This document shows positions 1-9,038 of a stretch of DNA of 64,000 nt, in pieces. Each line of letters begins with the position of its first letter. Within the stretch, counting starts at the first letter, position 1. Location: contig JACNJX010000042.1 of NCBI GenBank assembly GCA_014382345.1, positions 36,003-100,002 on the forward strand, given 5' to 3'. The notes beneath the pieces are model-generated. The model worked only from the letters and a program-made list of their open reading frames with translations, had not been told where the DNA came from and searched no databases. Source of the DNA: Alphaproteobacteria bacterium. Its GTDB lineage: Bacteria; Pseudomonadota; Alphaproteobacteria; Rhodospirillales; Casp-alpha2. A program made the position numbers and the translations under genes.

Positions 1-426
1 GAGGGCGACCCCTTTCTCTATGGCTCGTTCATGTATCTGTACGAGCGGCTGTCGGGTGAATACCGGGCGGAGGTGGTGCCCGGCGTGTCGTCGCTGGGCG
101 CGGTGGCCGCCGCAAGCGGGCGGCCTCTGGTATCGCGCAATCAGGTTTTGAGCATCCTGCCCGCGCCGCTGGACGAAGCCGAACTGGAGCGCCGGCTCGG
201 TGATCTCGACGCCTGCGCGATCATGAAAGTCGGCCGTCATCTGGACAAGGTGAAGCGCGTGCTGGCGCGAATGGGACTGGCGGACGGCGCGACCTATGTC
301 GAGCGTGCCTCCATGCCGGACCAGAAAATTCTTCCCTTAAACGAAGTGGATGGTGCGCGCGCGCCCTATTTCTCCATGGTGCTGGTGCGCCGCCAGGAAG
401 GGAACGCCGAAGGGGCGGAAAAATGA
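1..426 (+). CDS. cobI: Precorrin-2 C20-methyltransferase, C-terminal part (cut by window edge)
   Basis: The reading frame is open from base 1 and continues upstream of the window, so only the last 141 residues are visible. They start with an EGDP motif followed by a YGSF segment and include VVPGVSS, both typical of the SAM-binding tetrapyrrole methylase fold of CobI/CbiL. The family methylates C20 of precorrin-2 (or cobalt-precorrin-2) during corrin synthesis in the cytoplasm. The stop TGA (424-426) overlaps the next start in an ATGA arrangement, so translation is probably coupled to the cbiG-cobJ fusion. Family assignment is firm from motif and position in the operon. Confidence 0.9.
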   Translation, partial: EGDPFLYGSFMYLYERLSGEYRAEVVPGVSSLGAVAAASGRPLVSRNQVLSILPAPLDEAELERRLGDLDACAIMKVGRHLDKVKRVLARMGLADGATYVERASMPDQKILPLNEVDGARAPYFSMVLVRRQEGNAEGAEK

Positions 427-2267
427 CGGGGAAAATTCCACAAGACGCGGCGCTGATTGTGCTGGGGCCGGGTGGACTGGCGTTGGCCAAACGCCTGAAG
501 CCCCAACTGCCGGGTTCGGACATTCATGGGCTCAGGGGCCGCGCCGACGAGGTGGATGGGGCGGATGAAACGTTCACCGATACCATGGCCCATGTCGCGG
601 GACTGTTCCGGGCGGGCCGCCCCATCATCGGCGTGTGTGCTGCGGGAATCCTGATCCGCGCCGTGGCCGGGCTGCTGTCGGACAAGCGAAGCGAGCCCGC
701 CGTCGTCGCCCTCGCCGAGGATGGGTCTTGCGCCGTGCCGCTGCTGGGCGGCCACCATGGGGCCAACCGGCTGGCGATAAAAATTGCCGATATCACCGGC
801 GGGCAGGCCGCCGTGACCACGGCGGGCGATGTGGGATTGGGCCTGGCGCTGGACGATCCGCCGCCCGGCTGGTGCGCCGCCAACCCGATGGCTGCCAAGA
901 AAATCACGCAGACGCTGCTGGCCGGTGGGCCGGTGGCGCTGGTCGTTGAGGCCGGGGACGCCGGGTGGATTGCGGAGTCCGGTGCGGCATTCACCGATGA
1001 CGCGCCGGTGGCGGTCCGCGTGACCGACCGCGCGGTCGACAATCCGGCGGACGATCTGATTTTACACCCGCCGGTGCTGGCGCTGGGGGTGGGCTGCGAG
1101 CGCGGCGCGGACGCATCGGAGGTCATCGACTTGGCCGAGGCGACATTAAAAGCCGCCGGTCTCGCGGCGGGGGCCGTGGCCTCGGTCGTGTCGCTCGACC
1201 TCAAGGCCGACGAAGGGGCCGTGCATGCGCTGGCCGATCATCTGGGCGTTCCGGCGCGGTTCTTCGACGCCGAAACGCTAGAGGTCGAAACCCCCCGCCT
1301 CGCCAATCCGTCGGACGTGGTTTTTACCGAGGTCGGCTGCCACGGCGTCAGCGAAGGGGCTGCGCTGGCCTGTGTCGGCGCGGATGGCCAGTTGGTGGTG
1401 GAAAAGAAAAAATCCGCCCGCGCGACCTGCGCCATCGCCCGCGCGCCGGGGAATATCCACCCCGAACAGGTGGGCCGGGCGCAGGGCGTGTTGACGATTG
1501 TTGGCATCGGCCCCGGCGCCTCCGGCTGGCGCACGCCCGAGGCGACGGCGGCGCTTAACCGTGCCGAAGACGTCGTCGGCTATGCGTTGTACCTCGATCT
1601 CGTCGCCGATCTGATCGAAGGGACGCCGCGTCATTCGTCGGAGCTGGGCCGCGAAGAAGACCGCGCGCGCCGGGCGCTGGATCTCGCCGCCACGGGCCGC
1701 CGCGTGGCACTGGTGTGTTCCGGCGATGCCGGAATCTATGCCCTGGCGACGCTGGTCTATGAGCTTCTCGACCGCAACGGCCGCAATGACCAGGGAGGAG
1801 GCTGGAACCGCGTCCGGGTGTCCGTGGCGCCGGGGATATCGGCGCTGCAGGCCGCGGCTGCCCGCATCGGCGCGCCGCTGGGCCATGATTTCTGCGCCAT
1901 TTCGCTATCCGATCTGCTGACCCTGCCGGAAGATATCGAGCGCCGTCTCAGGGCGGCGGCGGACGGCGATTTCGTTGTCGCGCTTTATAACCCGGTGTCG
2001 AAACGCCGCCGGACGCAACTGGTGTCCGCCCGCGATATTCTGTTGGAGAAACGCCCGCCGGAAACGCCGGTGATCCTGGCGCGCAACCTCGGGCGCGCCG
2101 ACGAGACGGTGCGGGTTATCAGCCTGGGTGACCTGGACGTGGACATGGTCGATATGCTGACTCTGGTGATGATCGGCTCAAGCCAGTCGCGCACCTTTGA
2201 AACATCCGCCGGGATGCGCGTCTACACGCCGCGCGGCTACGAGAAAAAAATGGATGCCGCATCATGA
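423..2267 (+). CDS. cobJ: CbiG-CobJ fusion: cobalt-precorrin-5A hydrolase / precorrin-3B C17-methyltransferase
   Basis: The 614-residue protein has two parts. Residues about 10-345 match CbiG: an N-terminal half with GVCAAGILIRA and LGGHHGAN, then a CbiG-C/CobE-like half with ALGVGCERG and FTEVGCHGVSEGAAL. Residues from about 355 to the end are a tetrapyrrole methylase with the glycine-rich GIGPG motif, the CSGDAGIYA loop and VAPGISALQAAA, as in CobJ/CbiH. CbiG opens the delta-lactone and releases the two-carbon fragment; CobJ/CbiH methylates C17 and drives ring contraction. The gene overlaps cobI upstream and cobM downstream by 4 nt each, so the three form a coupled operon. The fusion of two consecutive-step enzymes is known in some bacteria. 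The presence of CbiG suggests a cobalt-early route. Confidence 0.9.
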   Translation: MTGKIPQDAALIVLGPGGLALAKRLKPQLPGSDIHGLRGRADEVDGADETFTDTMAHVAGLFRAGRPIIGVCAAGILIRAVAGLLSDKRSEPAVVALAEDGSCAVPLLGGHHGANRLAIKIADITGGQAAVTTAGDVGLGLALDDPPPGWCAANPMAAKKITQTLLAGGPVALVVEAGDAGWIAESGAAFTDDAPVAVRVTDRAVDNPADDLILHPPVLALGVGCERGADASEVIDLAEATLKAAGLAAGAVASVVSLDLKADEGAVHALADHLGVPARFFDAETLEVETPRLANPSDVVFTEVGCHGVSEGAALACVGADGQLVVEKKKSARATCAIARAPGNIHPEQVGRAQGVLTIVGIGPGASGWRTPEATAALNRAEDVVGYALYLDLVADLIEGTPRHSSELGREEDRARRALDLAATGRRVALVCSGDAGIYALATLVYELLDRNGRNDQGGGWNRVRVSVAPGISALQAAAARIGAPLGHDFCAISLSDLLTLPEDIERRLRAAADGDFVVALYNPVSKRRRTQLVSARDILLEKRPPETPVILARNLGRADETVRVISLGDLDVDMVDMLTLVMIGSSQSRTFETSAGMRVYTPRGYEKKMDAAS

Positions 2268-3034
2268 CGGTTCATTTCATCGGCGCCGGGCCGGGGGCGG
2301 CGGATTTGATTACGGTGCGCGGCCTGAACATGATCCGCGAATGTCCGGTGGTGCTCTATGCGGGTTCACTGGTGCCTGCGGAGATCGTCGCCGAAGCGCC
2401 CGTTGACGCCCGCGTCCTCGATACCGCGCCGATGCATCTGGACGAAATCATCGCCGAGATGAAAGCCGCGGATGACGCCGGGTTTGATGTGGCCCGGGTG
2501 CATTCGGGCGACCCGTCGCTTTATGGCGCCATCGCCGAACAAATGCGCCGCCTCGACGATCTTGGCATCGCTTACGACGTGACGCCGGGCGTGTCGGCCT
2601 ATGCGGCCGCCGCCGCCGCCATGGGCAAGGAGCTGACCCTGCCCGATGTCAGCCAGACGGTGATCCTGACCCGCACCTCGGTGCGCAGCTCCGATATGCC
2701 CGATGGCGAAGACCTTAAGTCGTTGGGGCAAAGCGGCGCTACGCTGGCGGTGCACCTGTCGGTCAACAATCTGGCCGGTGTGGTCCGCGACCTCGTGCCG
2801 CACTACGGTGAAGACTGCCCCGTTGTCGTCGCTTACCGGGTCAGTTGGCCGGACGAGCAATTCCTGCACGGCACGCTGGCCGACATCCGGGACAAGGTCA
2901 AAGCCGCCGGGATTACCCGCACGGCGTTGATTCTGGTCGGGCGTGTGCTGGGCGGGGCCGACTTCGACGACAGCCGTCTCTATGCCGCCGATCACCACCA
3001 TGTGCTCAGGCCCAAGGATAAAAGGAAGGTCTAA
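2264..3034 (+). CDS. cobM: Precorrin-4 C11-methyltransferase
   Basis: This 256-residue tetrapyrrole methylase begins with VHFIGAGPGAADLITVRG, the N-terminal SAM-binding signature of CobM/CbiF, and carries the HSGDPSLYGA loop and TPGVSAYAAAAAA. It methylates C11 of precorrin-4 or cobalt-precorrin-4. Length is normal for the family. It overlaps the cbiG-cobJ stop by 4 nt. Its TAA stop (3032-3034) interlocks with the TAG stop of cobK on the opposite strand (shared CTAA at 3031-3034). Confidence 0.94.
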   Translation: MTVHFIGAGPGAADLITVRGLNMIRECPVVLYAGSLVPAEIVAEAPVDARVLDTAPMHLDEIIAEMKAADDAGFDVARVHSGDPSLYGAIAEQMRRLDDLGIAYDVTPGVSAYAAAAAAMGKELTLPDVSQTVILTRTSVRSSDMPDGEDLKSLGQSGATLAVHLSVNNLAGVVRDLVPHYGEDCPVVVAYRVSWPDEQFLHGTLADIRDKVKAAGITRTALILVGRVLGGADFDDSRLYAADHHHVLRPKDKRKV

Positions 3035-3807
3035 ATTTGCGCTTCGACCCAGGCGAAGGCCTCGTCCACGGTTTCGGCGGTGGGGCCGGGCTCCGGCGGC
3101 GGGCGGCGGATGAGGACGATCTTCACGCCGGCTTCGCCGGCGGCGAAGATTTTGGCTTCCGTGGCGCCGCCGCCTGCGTTCTTGGCGACCATGGTGTCGA
3201 TAGTGTGGTCTGCCAGGATCGCGCGTTCGTCTTCCAGCCCATAAGGCGGCCGCCCGGTGATGACCTGATGGTTCTTCAACGGCGGCGGAGTGTCCGGCTC
3301 GTCCAGCAGGCGGACCAGGAACCACATGTCATCGAGGCCGGAAAACGCCTCCAGCCCCCGCATCCCGGTGGTCAGGAAGACCCGTCTGGCGAACCCTTTC
3401 AGGATCTCGGCGGCGGCGGGGAAGTCGCCGACTTCCAGCCATTGCGCCGACGGTGGAAACCGCCACGGCGGGCGCACCAGTTGCAGCCGGGGCGTGCCGC
3501 CGTCCATGGCATTCCCGCAGGCGATGGCGGCGTGGTCGGAAATCGTCGGGCTGAAGGGGTGGGTGGCATCGACGACCAGATCGACGGCGTTTTCGGCGAT
3601 ATATGTCATCATTCCCTGAACGCCGCCGAAGCCGCCGGTGCGCACCTCTCCGGCCAGTTCCGGTGGGGCGTCCCGGCGTCCGGCCAGGGATGTCGTCACC
3701 CGCACCCGCTTGCCGATCATCAACTGCACCCGGCGCGCCAGTTCGCGGGCCTCGCCGGTGCCGCCGAGAATAAGCAGGTGCTTTTTATCCTGCCCGTTAT
3801 CCGGCAT
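3031..3807 (-). CDS. cobK: Precorrin-6A reductase
   Basis: The 258-residue protein has the N-terminal Rossmann-like LLILGGTGEARELARR motif, VDATHPFSP in the first third and a GRPPYGLEDE segment, all typical of CobK/CbiJ. The enzyme uses NADPH to reduce the corrin macrocycle at precorrin-6A (or the cobalt form). It is the second gene of a minus-strand pair: its start overlaps the 3' end of cbiD by 11 nt, indicating translational coupling, and it runs tail to tail into cobM. Confidence 0.92.
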   Translation of the reverse strand: MPDNGQDKKHLLILGGTGEARELARRVQLMIGKRVRVTTSLAGRRDAPPELAGEVRTGGFGGVQGMMTYIAENAVDLVVDATHPFSPTISDHAAIACGNAMDGGTPRLQLVRPPWRFPPSAQWLEVGDFPAAAEILKGFARRVFLTTGMRGLEAFSGLDDMWFLVRLLDEPDTPPPLKNHQVITGRPPYGLEDERAILADHTIDTMVAKNAGGGATEAKIFAAGEAGVKIVLIRRPPPEPGPTAETVDEAFAWVEAQI

Positions 3808-4894
3808 GACCGACCTGCTTTCCGTTGCGGTCGAACAGCATGACCTCGACTTCGGTGCCGCCGGACAGGGCCGCCAGCGTCACCTCGCGCGCCTGTTTCG
3901 CGATCAGGCCGCCCAGTGCCAGACCTTGCGCTTCTGTCATTTCGAGAACCTCTGCCGCCGTGTTGGCGGCTTCTGCGTTGGCGACGGTGTCGCCGTCTGC
4001 GCCGAGATCGGCGAGCCAGCCCGCGAGCCTGCCCATATCGACGCGCGAGCGCGACGAATGCAGGTCCATCTCGCCCTGCGCCAGTTTGGTCAGCTTGCCG
4101 ATACCACCGGCGATGGTGAGTTTTTCCACCGGATGGGTGCGCAGATACTTCAACAGGCCGCCGGCGAAATCCCCCATGTCGATCAGCGCCGCCTCGGACA
4201 GGCCGAGGGCTTTCTGGACGGCGGCTTCCGACGTTGACCCCGTAGCCGCCGCGATGTGGGTGAGGCCAGAGGCCCGCGCCACGTCGACGCCACGGTGGAT
4301 GGAATGAATCCAGGCCGAGCACGAATAGGGAATGACCACGCCCGTGGTGCCCAGCACCGACAGGCCGCCCTCGATGCCGAGCCGCCCGTTCAGGGTCTTT
4401 TCCGCCAGCGCCGCACCGCCGGGAATAGACACGGTGATGGCGACGGCGGCCGCACCCCCGCTGGCGTATTTTTTCGTCAGGTCTTCGATCACGCCCTGCA
4501 TCATGGCGCGCGGGCCTGGGTTGATGGCGGGCTCGCCGACGCCGAGCGCCAGGCCGGGCCGGGTCACGGTGCCGACACCGGGACCGGCATGAAAGGTGAT
4601 GCCGCCCGAATGGTTATCCAGCGCCACGGTAACGACAATTTCCGCGCCGTGGGTGATGTCCGGGTCGTCACCGGCGTCCTTGATGATGCCAACGGTCGCC
4701 TGCCCGTCGGTCAATTCCCTGCGCGTGAGCGCGAAGGCGGGCTCCTCTCCACGTGGCAGGGTGATCGTCACCGGGTCGGGAAAATCGCCGGTCAGCAACG
4801 CCTGATAGGCCGCCGTCGTGGCCGCCGTAGCGCAGGCGCCGGTCGTCCATCCCTTGCGCAGGGGGCCGTTTGGTTTTTGTCTGGAGGTCGCCAT
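3797..4894 (-). CDS. cbiD: Cobalt-precorrin-5B (C1)-methyltransferase
   Basis: The protein (365 residues from the chosen start) contains the CbiD signature LRKGWTTGACATAATTAAY at the N terminus, then ITLPRGEEPAF and VTRPGLALGVGEPAINPGPR. CbiD adds the C1 methyl group in the cobalt-early pathway. The longest open frame begins at 4927, but an AAGGAG sequence lies 5 nt before the ATG at 4894, so the start is placed there. It is the first gene of the cbiD-cobK unit and divergent from cobB, with 113 bp between the starts. No cobalamin riboswitch was recognised in that gap. CbiD here plus CbiG upstream fits an anaerobic-type route even though the methylases resemble the Cob series. Confidence 0.93.
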   Translation of the reverse strand: MATSRQKPNGPLRKGWTTGACATAATTAAYQALLTGDFPDPVTITLPRGEEPAFALTRRELTDGQATVGIIKDAGDDPDITHGAEIVVTVALDNHSGGITFHAGPGVGTVTRPGLALGVGEPAINPGPRAMMQGVIEDLTKKYASGGAAAVAITVSIPGGAALAEKTLNGRLGIEGGLSVLGTTGVVIPYSCSAWIHSIHRGVDVARASGLTHIAAATGSTSEAAVQKALGLSEAALIDMGDFAGGLLKYLRTHPVEKLTIAGGIGKLTKLAQGEMDLHSSRSRVDMGRLAGWLADLGADGDTVANAEAANTAAEVLEMTEAQGLALGGLIAKQAREVTLAALSGGTEVEVMLFDRNGKQVGHAG

Positions 4895-5007
4895 GATACT
4901 CCTTGTGAACCCACGATATATTATCATATCCGTCCGGGGGGCCTCATTCTATCATGGGGCTTGCCATGCGCCCGGAACGGATTGAATTTTTAAGGACCGA
5001 TACGTAG

Positions 5008-6330
5008 ATGCACAACCGGGGTTTAATCATCGCCGCGCCATCCTCGGGCAGCGGCAAGACCGTGGTGACGCTGGGCCTGCTCAGGCATCTGGCGGCCCTT
5101 GGCCGGGACGTCGCCTCGGCCAAGGCGGGGCCGGATTATATCGACCCGGCGTTTCACGCTGCGGCCAGCGTGCGTGCGTGCGTGAACCTGGACCCCTGGG
5201 CGATGCGCGGAGACACCCTGAACGCCCTGGCCTCTGGCCTGGATACGGACACGGTGATCTGCGAAGGAGTCATGGGCCTGTTCGACGGCGCCTTCGTGAA
5301 AGCGGAGGGACTCGAACGCGATGGCTCCACGGCGGACCTGTCCAGCCGCACCGGCTGGCCGGTGGTGCTGGTCATCGACGCCCGTGCCCAGGCCGCGTCC
5401 GCCGCCGCCGTGCTCAAGGGCTTTGCCGAATACCGCGCCGACGTGTCCGTCGCCGGCGTCGTCTTCAACCGGGTTGGCGGCGGGCGGCACGAAGATATTT
5501 TAAGGCAGGCCTGTGCCCAGTCGATGCCGGAAATTCCGGTGCTGGGCTGTCTGCCGAGGGCGGATGGACTGGCCCTGCCGGAACGCCATCTCGGGCTGGT
5601 GCAGGCGGTCGAGCATCCCGATCTTGAGACGTTCCTTGAAACCGCGGCCGGGCTGGTGGCGGCGCATGTGGACGTGGACGGACTTCTGGGCCTTGCCGGC
5701 CCGCTCAAATTTGACGGCGGCGACAGGGTTTCCCCTCTGCTCCCAATAGGCCAGCGCATCGCGGTGGCGTCCGATGAAGCCTTCGCCTTTTCCTATGCCT
5801 CCGTGATCGGGGGCTGGCGCGACGCCGGGGCTGACATCGTGTTCTTTTCGCCGCTGGCCGACGAGGCGCCGGATGAAAATGCGGATGCGGTGTATCTGCC
5901 GGGCGGCTATCCGGAACTGCATGGCGGACGGCTGTCGGCGGCTTTGGCTTTTCAGGACGGGCTGCGCAGCCGGGCCGGGGCCGGGGCGGCGGTGTTCGGC
6001 GAATGCGGCGGCTACATGGTGCTGGGCCGGGGACTGGTGGATGCCGAAGGCACGCGCCACGCCATGGCGGGGCTGCTCGGTCTGGAGACGTCTTTCGCCG
6101 AACGCAAATTACATCTGGGCTACCGGCGGATGAAAGCGCTGTGCGGCAATCCTTTGGGCGAGGCCGGGGCGGTGTTCCGCGGCCACGAATTTCATTATTC
6201 GGCGACGCTGTCCGAAGACGGTGCGCCTTTGTTCGAGGCCACGGATGCCGCGGGCAACGATCTCGGCTCTTTTGGCCTGGCCGATGGCCGGGTGGCGGGG
6301 TCGTTTTTCCACCTGATCGACCGGGAATAG
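5008..6330 (+). CDS. cobB: Cobyrinic acid a,c-diamide synthase (glutamine-hydrolysing)
   Basis: This 440-residue protein has an N-terminal dethiobiotin-synthetase-like ATPase domain with the P-loop APSSGSGKT and SAKAGPDYIDPAFH, and a C-terminal class I-like glutamine amidotransferase domain with the nucleophile in VFGECGGYMVLG and a later GHEFHYS motif. It amidates the a and c side chains of (hydrogeno)cobyrinic acid. CobB and CbiA are homologous; which substrate is used depends on whether cobalt is inserted early. An AAGGACC sequence 9 nt upstream supports the ATG at 5008. It is divergent from cbiD. Confidence 0.93.
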   Translation: MHNRGLIIAAPSSGSGKTVVTLGLLRHLAALGRDVASAKAGPDYIDPAFHAAASVRACVNLDPWAMRGDTLNALASGLDTDTVICEGVMGLFDGAFVKAEGLERDGSTADLSSRTGWPVVLVIDARAQAASAAAVLKGFAEYRADVSVAGVVFNRVGGGRHEDILRQACAQSMPEIPVLGCLPRADGLALPERHLGLVQAVEHPDLETFLETAAGLVAAHVDVDGLLGLAGPLKFDGGDRVSPLLPIGQRIAVASDEAFAFSYASVIGGWRDAGADIVFFSPLADEAPDENADAVYLPGGYPELHGGRLSAALAFQDGLRSRAGAGAAVFGECGGYMVLGRGLVDAEGTRHAMAGLLGLETSFAERKLHLGYRRMKALCGNPLGEAGAVFRGHEFHYSATLSEDGAPLFEATDAAGNDLGSFGLADGRVAGSFFHLIDRE

Positions 6331-6399
6331 GGTGGCGGTTTCTTTGACAACCTTTATCGGACGGGGTACCTCTTTGACGCAATCAGGAGCAACCGTTTG

Positions 6400-6861
6400 A
6401 TGCCCGGAAAACCGAACGCGGCCCCCTTGGAAAAGCCGTTCTGGCAGACCAAGACGCTGGATCAGATGTCCAGGGCGGAGTGGGAATCGCTGTGCGACGG
6501 CTGCGCCAAATGCTGTCTGAATAAGCTGGAAAACGAATCCACCGGTGAAATCCAGTACACCGATGTCGCCTGCCGCCTACTGGATACCGAACAGTGCCGC
6601 TGCGTCAGCTACGACGACCGCAAGCGCTTCGTGCCCGACTGCCGCATCCTGACGCCGCGCGCGGTTCGCGAACTGGAATGGTTGCCCAGTACCTGCGCCT
6701 ACCGGCTGGTCAATGAGGGCAAGGATTTGTACTGGTGGCATCCGTTGATGTCCGGCGATCCGGAAACGGTGCATCAGGCCGTCGTGTCGGTGCGGGGCCG
6801 CGTGGTTTCGGAACGTGACACCGACGATCTGGAAGGCCGCGTTGTCGGTTGGCCGAAGTGA
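6400..6861 (+). CDS. UPF0260 (YcgN-like) cysteine-cluster protein
   Basis: The 153-residue protein contains [12 protein letters not shown] near residue 30 and further cysteines in [16 protein letters not shown] and PDCRILTP, which together match the YcgN/UPF0260 family. The cysteine spacing suggests metal or Fe-S binding, but no biochemical role is established. An AGGAG sequence lies 10 nt before the ATG at 6400; a TTG one codon earlier (6397) is an alternative start. The gene is 69 nt downstream of cobB on the same strand and may be co-transcribed with it, although the functions are not obviously linked. Confidence 0.85.
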   Translation: MPGKPNAAPLEKPFWQTKTLDQMSRAEWESLCDGCAKCCLNKLENESTGEIQYTDVACRLLDTEQCRCVSYDDRKRFVPDCRILTPRAVRELEWLPSTCAYRLVNEGKDLYWWHPLMSGDPETVHQAVVSVRGRVVSERDTDDLEGRVVGWPK

Positions 6862-6894
6862 GTAAACATCCATTCAACAAGGAGTGATGAAACC

Positions 6895-7818
6895 GTGTCT
6901 CAACAGGAATTTGCCTTTTCCGGCGTTTACGCCGCAGCCCTGACCCCACAAACGGACAACGGCACGCCGGACGTCGGCCTGATGGCGTCTCATTGCCGCT
7001 GGCTGCTCGATAACGGCTGCGACGGCCTGGCTATTCTGGGCACCACGGGCGAAGCCAATTCGTTCAGTGTCGATGAAAAGATCGCCCTTCTGGACGGGCT
7101 GGCCGAGGCCGGCATCCCCGGCGATACCCTGATGCCGGGGACAGGCGCGTGCGCCATCCCCGACGCCGTGGCGTTGACCAGAGCGGCTTTGAAAAACGGC
7201 GCGCCGGGGGTCCTGATGCTGCCGCCGTTCTATTACAAGAACCCCAGCGACGACGGCCTGTTCGCGGCGTACTCGGAAATTATCCAGCAGGTCGGCGATG
7301 CGGATCTCAAGATCTGCCTCTATCACTTCCCGCAGATGTCGACCGTGCCGATTTCCTATGCGCTGATCGAACGCCTGTTGAAGGAATACCCGGACACGGT
7401 GGCCGGCATGAAGGACAGCTCCGGCGATGCCGACAACATGATCGGGGCGGCGAAAGCGTTTCCCGGTTTCGCCGTGTTTGCCGGTTCCGATGAATTGATG
7501 CTGCCGTTGATCGAGGCCGGTGGTGCGGGTTGTATCACGGCGTGCGCCAATGTCGGCTCGAAACTGGCCGGTGAGGTTTATCAGGGTTGGAAGAACGGCG
7601 ACGACGTTCAGGCGACTCACGAAACCCTGACCGCCGTGCGCAATGCGATCGTGAAATTCCCACTGTCGACGGCATTGAAGACGCTGATGGCGCGTCATTC
7701 CGGAACCGACGGATGGCTCAACATCCGTCCGCCTTTGATGCGTATGAACGATGCCGACCGCGACGCCCTTTTCGACGCCTTCGACGCCATCGGCTTTTCC
7801 ATTCCGCCGGTATCCTAG
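6895..7818 (+). CDS. Dihydrodipicolinate synthase-family aldolase/lyase
   Basis: The 307-residue TIM-barrel protein has the family motif LGTTGEANS near residue 50, a tyrosine in LYHFP near residue 144 and the Schiff-base lysine in AGMKDSSGD near residue 165. Members use a lysine imine to cleave or condense 2-keto acids such as pyruvate. The tyrosine motif is YHFP rather than the usual YNxP of true DapA, and the gene is not in a lysine context, so the substrate is unknown. The start is GTG at 6895, with AAGGAG 10 nt upstream. The next gene starts 10 nt after its stop. Confidence 0.85.
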   Translation: MSQQEFAFSGVYAAALTPQTDNGTPDVGLMASHCRWLLDNGCDGLAILGTTGEANSFSVDEKIALLDGLAEAGIPGDTLMPGTGACAIPDAVALTRAALKNGAPGVLMLPPFYYKNPSDDGLFAAYSEIIQQVGDADLKICLYHFPQMSTVPISYALIERLLKEYPDTVAGMKDSSGDADNMIGAAKAFPGFAVFAGSDELMLPLIEAGGAGCITACANVGSKLAGEVYQGWKNGDDVQATHETLTAVRNAIVKFPLSTALKTLMARHSGTDGWLNIRPPLMRMNDADRDALFDAFDAIGFSIPPVS

Positions 7819-7828
7819 AGGCATATAC

Positions 7829-8560
7829 ATGACCAAGGCGCTGTCACGGGAAGCCTCAGTCGACCTCGCCGGCAGGCGGGTGGCGGTGCGGTTTCTCCGT
7901 AATCGCCGTGCGCGCCGCATCATCCTGCGCCTGGACACGAACAACGACGGGAACCAGGACGGGGCAGAGGATGGCGTCGTCGTCACCCTGCCGGGACGCA
8001 CAGGCGTTGAGGAAGGCCTTGCCCTGGTCCGCGACAAGGCGGATTGGGTGCTGGCCCGGCTCGAAGGCCGCCCACCCAGAATCCCGTTCGTGGACGGCGC
8101 GGTGGTGCCGTTGGGCGGCGTCGATCATGTCATTCGCCACACCGGCGCTGGGCGCGGCCTGGTCAGGCTGGAAGGTGCGAACATCCTCGTCGCCGGGGGT
8201 CTTGAACATACGGCCCGGCGGGTGCGCGACTGGTTCCGGGGCGAAGCGAAGGCGCGTATCCGGGGGAAAGTCCGGGACAAGGCGGCGGTTCTCGATCGCA
8301 CGCCGGGGCGCATCACCGTCCGTGATACCAAAAGCCGTTGGGGGTCGTGTTCCCATGATGGCAACCTGTCGTTTTGCTGGCGGCTGGTGATGGCGCCCGA
8401 AAGCGTTCTCGATTACGTCGTCGCCCACGAAGTGGCGCACCTGGCCGAACACAATCATGGACCGGAGTTCTGGCGGCTGGTCGGCACGTTGACCGATGAT
8501 ATGGACTGGGGCCGCGACTGGCTGAGGCGGAACGGCGAACGCCTGCACCGGATTGGTTAG
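7829..8560 (+). CDS. YgjP-like (DUF45) zinc metallopeptidase-family protein
   Basis: This 243-residue protein ends in the YgjP/DUF45 signature: RDTKSRWGSCS, then the zinc motif HEVAHLAEHNHGPEFW, in which the two histidines of HExxH and a third histidine bind the metal and glutamate is catalytic in related gluzincin-like peptidases. The start is the ATG at 7829, ten bases after the preceding stop; the longer frame reaches back into the upstream gene and is unlikely. The physiological substrate is unknown. Confidence 0.86.
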   Translation: MTKALSREASVDLAGRRVAVRFLRNRRARRIILRLDTNNDGNQDGAEDGVVVTLPGRTGVEEGLALVRDKADWVLARLEGRPPRIPFVDGAVVPLGGVDHVIRHTGAGRGLVRLEGANILVAGGLEHTARRVRDWFRGEAKARIRGKVRDKAAVLDRTPGRITVRDTKSRWGSCSHDGNLSFCWRLVMAPESVLDYVVAHEVAHLAEHNHGPEFWRLVGTLTDDMDWGRDWLRRNGERLHRIG

Positions 8561-8577
8561 GGCGGGGCTTGGAAGGC

Positions 8578-9033
8578 ATGAAACAGGCGCAGGGTACGCT
8601 CACCGTCGAGACACCGGGGCAGGGGTTGCTCGAAGTCACCGGAGAGGTAACCCAATGGCTGCGCCAACAGAGCGTGTCCACCGGATTGCTCACTATTTAT
8701 ATCCGCCATACATCAGCGTCGCTGGTGATCCAGGAAAACGCCGACCCGTCGGTGATGCGGGACATGCAGGGGTTTTTCAAAAAACTGGTTCCGGAAGACC
8801 TTTCGCTGTATTCCCATACGACGGAAGGCTCCGACGATATGCCGGCCCACATCAAAGGGGCGCTGACGGAGACGTCGCTGGGCATTCCCGTTTCCGGGGG
8901 CGAAATGGTTTTAGGTACCTGGCAGGGGATTTTCCTGTTCGAACACCGCACCCGCCCGCACCGGCGGGAGCTTGTCCTGCACCTGATCGGCGATAACCCG
9001 AAACATAACGTAGATGAGTGGGGAGGAGAGTAG
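8578..9033 (+). CDS. YjbQ/UPF0047 family protein (putative secondary thiamine-phosphate synthase)
   Basis: The 151-residue protein matches YjbQ throughout: LLTIYIRHTSASLVIQENADP, YSHTTEGSDDMPAHIK, TSLGIPVSGGEMVLGTWQGI and FLFEHRTRPHRR. Conserved histidines suggest metal binding. The family has weak thiamine-phosphate synthase activity reported for E. coli YjbQ, but the true role is open. ATG at 8578 is chosen; a TTG three codons upstream (8569) is possible. It lies 17 nt after the YgjP-like gene. Confidence 0.88.
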   Translation: MKQAQGTLTVETPGQGLLEVTGEVTQWLRQQSVSTGLLTIYIRHTSASLVIQENADPSVMRDMQGFFKKLVPEDLSLYSHTTEGSDDMPAHIKGALTETSLGIPVSGGEMVLGTWQGIFLFEHRTRPHRRELVLHLIGDNPKHNVDEWGGE

Positions 9034-9038
9034 GGAAT

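Noticed and set aside
4895..5007. Possible cobalamin riboswitch between cbiD and cobB
   Set aside because: No B12-box-like sequence or long structured leader is visible in only 113 bp. A riboswitch for the cobI operon, if any, would be outside the window.
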